A stretch of 16,432 nt of DNA from Hyphomicrobiales bacterium (lineage in GTDB: Bacteria > Pseudomonadota > Alphaproteobacteria > Rhizobiales > OSC116), in assembly GCA_013214985.1 (NCBI GenBank), contig JABSRY010000014.1:1-16432 (forward strand), written 5' to 3'. Positions 14,099-16,432 of the stretch are shown piece by piece. Made by a program: the position numbers and the translations under genes. The first letter of the stretch is position 1. Every line of letters starts with the position of its first letter. Below the pieces are notes generated by a model. It was not told the DNA's origin, did no database searches, and saw nothing but the letters and a program-made list of their open reading frames with translations.

Positions 14099-14143
14099 GT
14101 TATGCATATCAACGGTTACAGCGATTTCAGTTCGCCCGTTTTG
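14049..14143. repeat. 95-bp terminal inverted repeat, left copy
   Basis: Starts GGGTATCCCTGCATAAAAGG and ends TTCGCCCGTTTTG. The reverse complement at 14996-15090 is identical except for one base (T at 14100 against C). The outer tip GGGTATCCC is itself nearly palindromic. It interrupts the topoisomerase III frame in the first base of what should be a zinc-finger cysteine codon. Confidence 0.92.
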
Positions 14144-14145
14144 CT

Positions 14146-14160
14146 AAAAACGACGTTTTT
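14146..14160. promoter_or_regulatory. 15-bp palindrome, candidate recombinase site (left)
   Basis: AAAAACG-A-CGTTTTT is a perfect palindrome, 3 bases inside the left long inverted repeat and just downstream of the resolvase stop. A near copy, AAAACG-AC-CGTTTT, lies at 14871-14884 on the other side of the gene. The pair could be crossover half-site dyads for the resolvase; this is a guess from symmetry and position. Confidence 0.3.
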
Positions 14161-14166
14161 CATTGT

Positions 14167-14739
14167 TCATTTAATATCCTGATTAATTTGTTCATGAGCA
14201 GGAATCCATCTGTATAGAGTTGGAATGGAAATTTCAAGATTTTGGGCTATATCTTTTGGGAGCATACCTTGTGCAAATAGATTTTTAGCGGCTCTGATTT
14301 TCCCCTTCGTCATTTTTCTTTTTCTGCCGCCAATACGTCCAAGTTTTCGAGCAGCATCCAACCCGGCTTTCGTTCTCTCCGCAATTAAATCTACTTCCAT
14401 CTGGGCCATTGAAGCCATCATGTGGAAGAAAAATTTACCTGCCGTTGTCGTTGTATCGATGCCATCCGTGATACTTTTAAACTGAACGTGTTTTTCCTCT
14501 AAAATTGTCATCAGATCTACCAAACCTTTTACTGTCCGCCCCAAGCGATCAAGCTTCCAAACAACGAGAACGTCACCTTTACGTAAATGGGAGAGTGCAT
14601 CTTGCAAACCTGGCCTGTTGGCCTTGGTTCCTGAGGCTTTATCTTCAAAAATGCGTTCACAATTAATTTCTTGCAACGCGTTTATTTGTAAACGGAGGTC
14701 TTGATCTTCTTTTGAAACTCGCGCGTAACCGATCAACAT
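14167..14739 (-). CDS. serine site-specific recombinase (resolvase/invertase family)
   Basis: 190-residue recombinase that breaks and rejoins DNA through a serine. Residues 1-9, MLIGYARVS, carry the nucleophile Ser9, followed by KEDQDLRLQINAL. Other active-site landmarks are LVVWKLDRLGRT (about 58-69), with its two arginines, and FHMMASMAQMEVDLIAERTKAG (about 105-126), the long dimerisation helix. The C-terminal helix-turn-helix is about 155-178 (GMLPKDIAQNLEISIPTLYRW). The length is right and all key residues are present, so it should be active. ATG 14739 has only a weak TTGGA upstream. About 250 bp of dyad sequences follows on its 5' side, as in resolvase genes next to their res sites. It probably resolves plasmid multimers or transposition cointegrates, or inverts the segment between the 95-bp repeats. 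Confidence 0.93.
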   Translation of the reverse strand: MLIGYARVSKEDQDLRLQINALQEINCERIFEDKASGTKANRPGLQDALSHLRKGDVLVVWKLDRLGRTVKGLVDLMTILEEKHVQFKSITDGIDTTTTAGKFFFHMMASMAQMEVDLIAERTKAGLDAARKLGRIGGRKRKMTKGKIRAAKNLFAQGMLPKDIAQNLEISIPTLYRWIPAHEQINQDIK

Positions 14740-14769
14740 TATTTATATCCAAATAATTCTTAAAACTCA

Positions 14770-14884
14770 TCTTGATTATGCTTTATTCGAGAGTATATAT
14801 CAAGAATGATTTTTGAGAATAGAATAACTATATTCCACATAGAAATGATTTTCACATTCTATTTTTCTCAAAAACGACCGTTTT
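14770..14884. promoter_or_regulatory. dyad cluster upstream of the resolvase, candidate res site
   Basis: Three dyads lie in a row upstream of the resolvase start. The first is TCTTGAT (14770-14776) with ATCAAGA (14799-14805), a 36-bp dyad. The second is TTTTTGAGAA plus TAGAAT (14810-14825) with ATTCTA plus TTCTCAAAAA (14856-14874), offset by a 3-base bulge. The third is AAAACG-AC-CGTTTT (14871-14884). Serine resolvases of the Tn3 type bind three such subsites beside their own gene. The spacing and lack of a shared half-site motif leave this uncertain. Confidence 0.4.
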
Positions 14885-14995
14885 CAATCATGATAAAAAA
14901 CTTACATGGTGAATATGACTTCTCCGAAGGAAAATTATCAGATTCAATCGAATTATCGCTTACAAAAGACTTTAGCCAAATGGTGACATAAAATT

Positions 14996-15090
14996 CAAAA
15001 CGGGCGAACTGAAATCGCTGTAACCGTTGATATGCATAGCCTAAAGGTAGATGGCCACGTTACAAACAGTCCTTTTATGCAGGGATACCC
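14996..15090. repeat. 95-bp terminal inverted repeat, right copy
   Basis: Begins CAAAACGGGCGAACTG and ends with GGGATACCC, the reverse complement of the copy at 14049-14143 with one mismatch. Near-identity of the two copies implies recent origin or ongoing recombination between them. Outside it the sequence continues GCCTATCTGG, with no duplication of the left flank. Confidence 0.92.
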
Positions 15091-15131
15091 GCCTATCTGG
15101 ACGACCAATTATTGAATATAAACATTTATGA
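15091..15131 (+). pseudogene. possible 3' tail of the interrupted topoisomerase III gene
   Basis: If position 14048 is joined directly to 15091, skipping the inverted-repeat element, the frame reads ...TGPK-CLSGRPIIEYKHL-stop. The cysteine codon of the expected GPKC zinc-finger start is restored. Topoisomerase III proteins usually continue C-P-x-C-G-x-P, so this tail would differ by loss of about one codon (CLSGRP against CPxCGRP). It is a short match and could be chance. If right, it shows the element inserted precisely inside topB. Confidence 0.3.
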
Positions 15132-15163
15132 ATTCAATAATAAAAAACATTGTTTATATTCAA
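15108..15163. repeat. two mutually exclusive inverted repeats downstream of repA
   Basis: TTGAATATAAACA (15112-15124) is the perfect complement of TGTTTATATTCAA (15151-15163). The overlapping ATTATTGAAT (15108-15117) is the perfect complement of ATTCAATAAT (15132-15141). The left arm can pair with either partner, so the two stems compete. They lie about 130 bp past the repA stop. Possible roles are a bidirectional terminator, a protein-binding dyad or part of the replication region; the low GC content argues against a strong classical terminator. Confidence 0.5.
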
Positions 15164-15296
15164 AGGGTTATTAAATTAATCACTTAATTTTTAAAATCGA
15201 TATTTGGGCTGAAAGCCAGTCCCAGTAAGGATTACAGACATACCGTAGGACAAACCGTTCTTTTAGTCAATAAACCACATAATAAAAACTGTTTTA
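15132..15296. other. non-coding region between the resolvase element and repA
   Basis: AT-rich DNA with no plausible gene on either strand. A small GGCT-GAAA-GCC stem (about 15209-15219) is visible, and little else. Its position beside a replication initiator makes it a possible part of the origin, but I see no iterons here that match those at 16373-16418. Confidence 0.35.
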
Positions 15297-16367
15297 CTAG
15301 GCTCGACCGTGTTTTGTAATATACCATTTAACGTAGCCTACAAATGAGGCATCCACATTTTCAGGTATCGCGTTTTTAAACATGAGCATTTCACGCCATT
15401 GAGCTTCTAAAAAATAAAGGTCATATCCTCCTGCAAATTTACGGGCGATGTCAAAGGTTTTTGATGCCAAGAAAATTTTGTCTATAGCGTCCACGGTTTC
15501 AGGCTCTTTGTAGATTTCTGAAAATTCACCACGGGGACGGATAATAACAAGGTCGCCCTCCATTTTAAAAGTATAATCTGGTATGTGATGATGTTTGTCA
15601 TTGTCATCAATGATTTTTTTCAACATCCGTTTGAATTCTTTAATACGAGATGTTGAACCAGTTCGCTTATGCAGCGTCTCAACGCGAAAGTGCCACTTAG
15701 CGGACTGTCCACAACATTTTCTTGCTAACTCGTATAGGCGGCGTTCTAATGGCTTTCTAAGCCTGAAATAATCGCGGGAGAGTGTTAGGATGTCCCCGCT
15801 CTTTTCGTGCATGGCGTTAAAAACCCAATCAGAAAGAGTAATTTCTAGTCCTTGCATACGACTATTACGAGTTTCTGAAATTATTTTGTAGGAATCTATA
15901 AAACTAAAACCTTGTGTTATTTCAATATCACCAGTGATGATGTTGGTCTCAATTTGTGTTCCTTGAAGTCGGCCTAACGCAGTTTTAAGTAGGTTATAAC
16001 CATTTTTACTTGTTTGTCTGTTGGTCACTTTAAGAAGATCATGCGCGCTAAATCTAAGGGTTTTGTGTACTTGTTGGCCGTTGTTTAAGCGGTTCATACA
16101 TTGTGATATACAGTAGATGAGAATATCACGGTCATGAACAGTAGCAAGCCCATCTGGAGAGGGTCGCAATCGTATGTAATTGTCACCATTCTTATACAGG
16201 CGATCTGTCATATCAGGTTTTGTTGCTAGTGTAAAAAGTGGGTGTTCCATGGATGCCGTATCAGATTTTGGCGCTGAATCGAAGATGTCACAAATAAAGA
16301 AATCAGGTTCAGGATGTCTCTCTGGTAAAAGTGGTGTGCGGTTAGTTTGTTTAAAATTTTTGTTCAT
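15297..16367 (-). CDS. repA: plasmid replication initiator RepA (RPA family)
   Basis: 356-residue initiator of the replication initiator protein A (RPA) type common on alphaproteobacterial plasmids. The N-terminus PEPDFFICDIFDSAPKSDTA and SMEHPLFTLATKPDMTDRLY (about 19-59) is a clear family signature. It is followed by ATVHDRDILIYCISQ (about 75-89) and RFSAHDLLKVTNRQTSKNGY (about 105-124), then YFRLRKPLERRLYELARKCC (about 200-219). The last lies in a winged-helix-like DNA-binding region. The ATG at 16367 has no strong ribosome binding site, but the family signature begins well before the next ATG (16250), so the long form is right. Two direct repeats immediately upstream are probable binding sites for the protein itself, for initiation and self-repression. 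It shows that this locus replicates, or once replicated, as a plasmid. Confidence 0.92.
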   Translation of the reverse strand: MNKNFKQTNRTPLLPERHPEPDFFICDIFDSAPKSDTASMEHPLFTLATKPDMTDRLYKNGDNYIRLRPSPDGLATVHDRDILIYCISQCMNRLNNGQQVHKTLRFSAHDLLKVTNRQTSKNGYNLLKTALGRLQGTQIETNIITGDIEITQGFSFIDSYKIISETRNSRMQGLEITLSDWVFNAMHEKSGDILTLSRDYFRLRKPLERRLYELARKCCGQSAKWHFRVETLHKRTGSTSRIKEFKRMLKKIIDDNDKHHHIPDYTFKMEGDLVIIRPRGEFSEIYKEPETVDAIDKIFLASKTFDIARKFAGGYDLYFLEAQWREMLMFKNAIPENVDASFVGYVKWYITKHGRA

Positions 16368-16372
16368 ATTAA

Positions 16373-16390
16373 ATTCGGCATTTCACACAC
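16373..16390. repeat. iteron 1 upstream of repA
   Basis: ATTCGGCATTTCACACAC, identical to 16401-16418, 28 bases start to start. It lies 5 bases upstream of the repA ATG on the minus strand (GTGTGTGAAATGCCGAAT as read toward the gene). Iterons of this kind bind RepA at the origin and at its own promoter. Confidence 0.7.
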
Positions 16391-16400
16391 TTTAGGGTTT

Positions 16401-16418
16401 ATTCGGCATTTCACACAC
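16401..16418. repeat. iteron 2 upstream of repA
   Basis: Exact 18-base copy of 16373-16390. The array probably continues beyond the right edge of the window, so the origin of replication is likely just outside it. Confidence 0.7.
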
Positions 16419-16432
16419 CACGATTCTACTAT

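Larger units (their letters stand above)
14049..15090 (-). mobile_element. 1,042-bp element with 95-bp inverted repeats carrying only a serine resolvase
   Basis: Two inverted 95-bp repeats, 94 of 95 identical, enclose 852 bp containing one intact gene, a serine recombinase, plus about 250 bp of dyad-rich sequence. No DDE or HUH transposase is present, so movement would need help from elsewhere. The left edge falls inside the topoisomerase III gene, and the right flank can be read as continuing that gene (TG|CCTATCTGGACGACC). This suggests a true insertion with no obvious target duplication. The ends do not look like the 38-bp GGGG...TAAG ends of Tn3 elements. Alternatives are an invertible segment in which the recombinase flips the region between its own sites, or a derivative of a larger transposon. 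Confidence 0.7.

Noticed and set aside
14806..14991. 61-codon frame upstream of the resolvase (inner ATG reads MIKNLHGEYDFSEGKLSD)
   Set aside because: No ribosome binding site or recognised domain, and it overlaps the dyad cluster; the last 33 codons look protein-like but support is too thin to call.
14049..15090. Classification as a Tn3-family transposon
   Set aside because: The resolvase fits, but there is no Tn3 transposase and the repeat ends lack the GGGG...TAAG pattern and 38-bp length of Tn3 ends.
14996..15110. Outward open frame in the right 95-bp repeat (NGRTEIAVTVDMHSLKVDG...)
   Set aside because: No start codon with a ribosome binding site and no family match; the single difference between repeat copies is non-synonymous, giving no sign of selection.
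1..16432. CRISPR array, tRNA or rRNA genes
   Set aside because: No regularly spaced repeats and no cloverleaf or rRNA-like sequences were seen on either strand.

Overview
The window is AT-rich and looks like alphaproteobacterial accessory DNA, most likely part of a plasmid. The evidence is an RPA-type (RepA) replication initiator with two iterons at the right edge, a plasmid-style topoisomerase III remnant, a serine resolvase, three kinds of insertion sequence, and two solute-uptake systems typical of this class. I cannot place it below class level from sequence alone.

Left block, about 1-7984: a catabolic and uptake cluster. A leftward operon reads MaoC-like hydratase (5014-5562), a solute-binding-like protein without a signal peptide (3882-5021), a family III CoA-transferase (2663-3889), a secreted ABC solute-binding protein (1336-2661), and two MalF/MalG-type permeases (338-1264 and 338 to beyond position 1). 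Genes overlap or nearly abut throughout. Divergent from it, a second MaoC-like hydratase (5684-6145) overlaps a Gfo/Idh/MocA oxidoreductase (6132-7208). An IclR-type regulator (7205-7984) converges on these. The 121-bp divergent spacer holds a 16-bp palindrome next to a perfect -35 box. No ABC ATPase is in view; it may lie left of the window. Taken together this suggests import of a sugar-like compound, oxidation, transfer to CoA and hydration of a CoA thioester. The substrate is unknown.

Middle block, about 8071-11914: an IS3-type integrase remnant, a compact IS200-type tnpA element with perfect hairpins at both ends, then a complete leftward dctP-dctQ-dctM TRAP transporter operon with a 13-bp inverted repeat between dctP and dctQ.

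Right block, about 12018-16432: a complete IS5-family (IS903-like) element lies against a topoisomerase III gene that now begins one codon before its catalytic tyrosine. That remnant is interrupted in its first zinc-finger cysteine codon by a 1,042-bp element. The element has 95-bp terminal inverted repeats (94 of 95 identical) and carries only a serine resolvase. Next come an AT-rich stretch with competing inverted repeats and repA with upstream iterons.

The points most worth following up are the MaoC pair, in which one member has lost the catalytic histidine; the signal-less binding protein in the CoA cluster; and the resolvase element with long inverted repeats.
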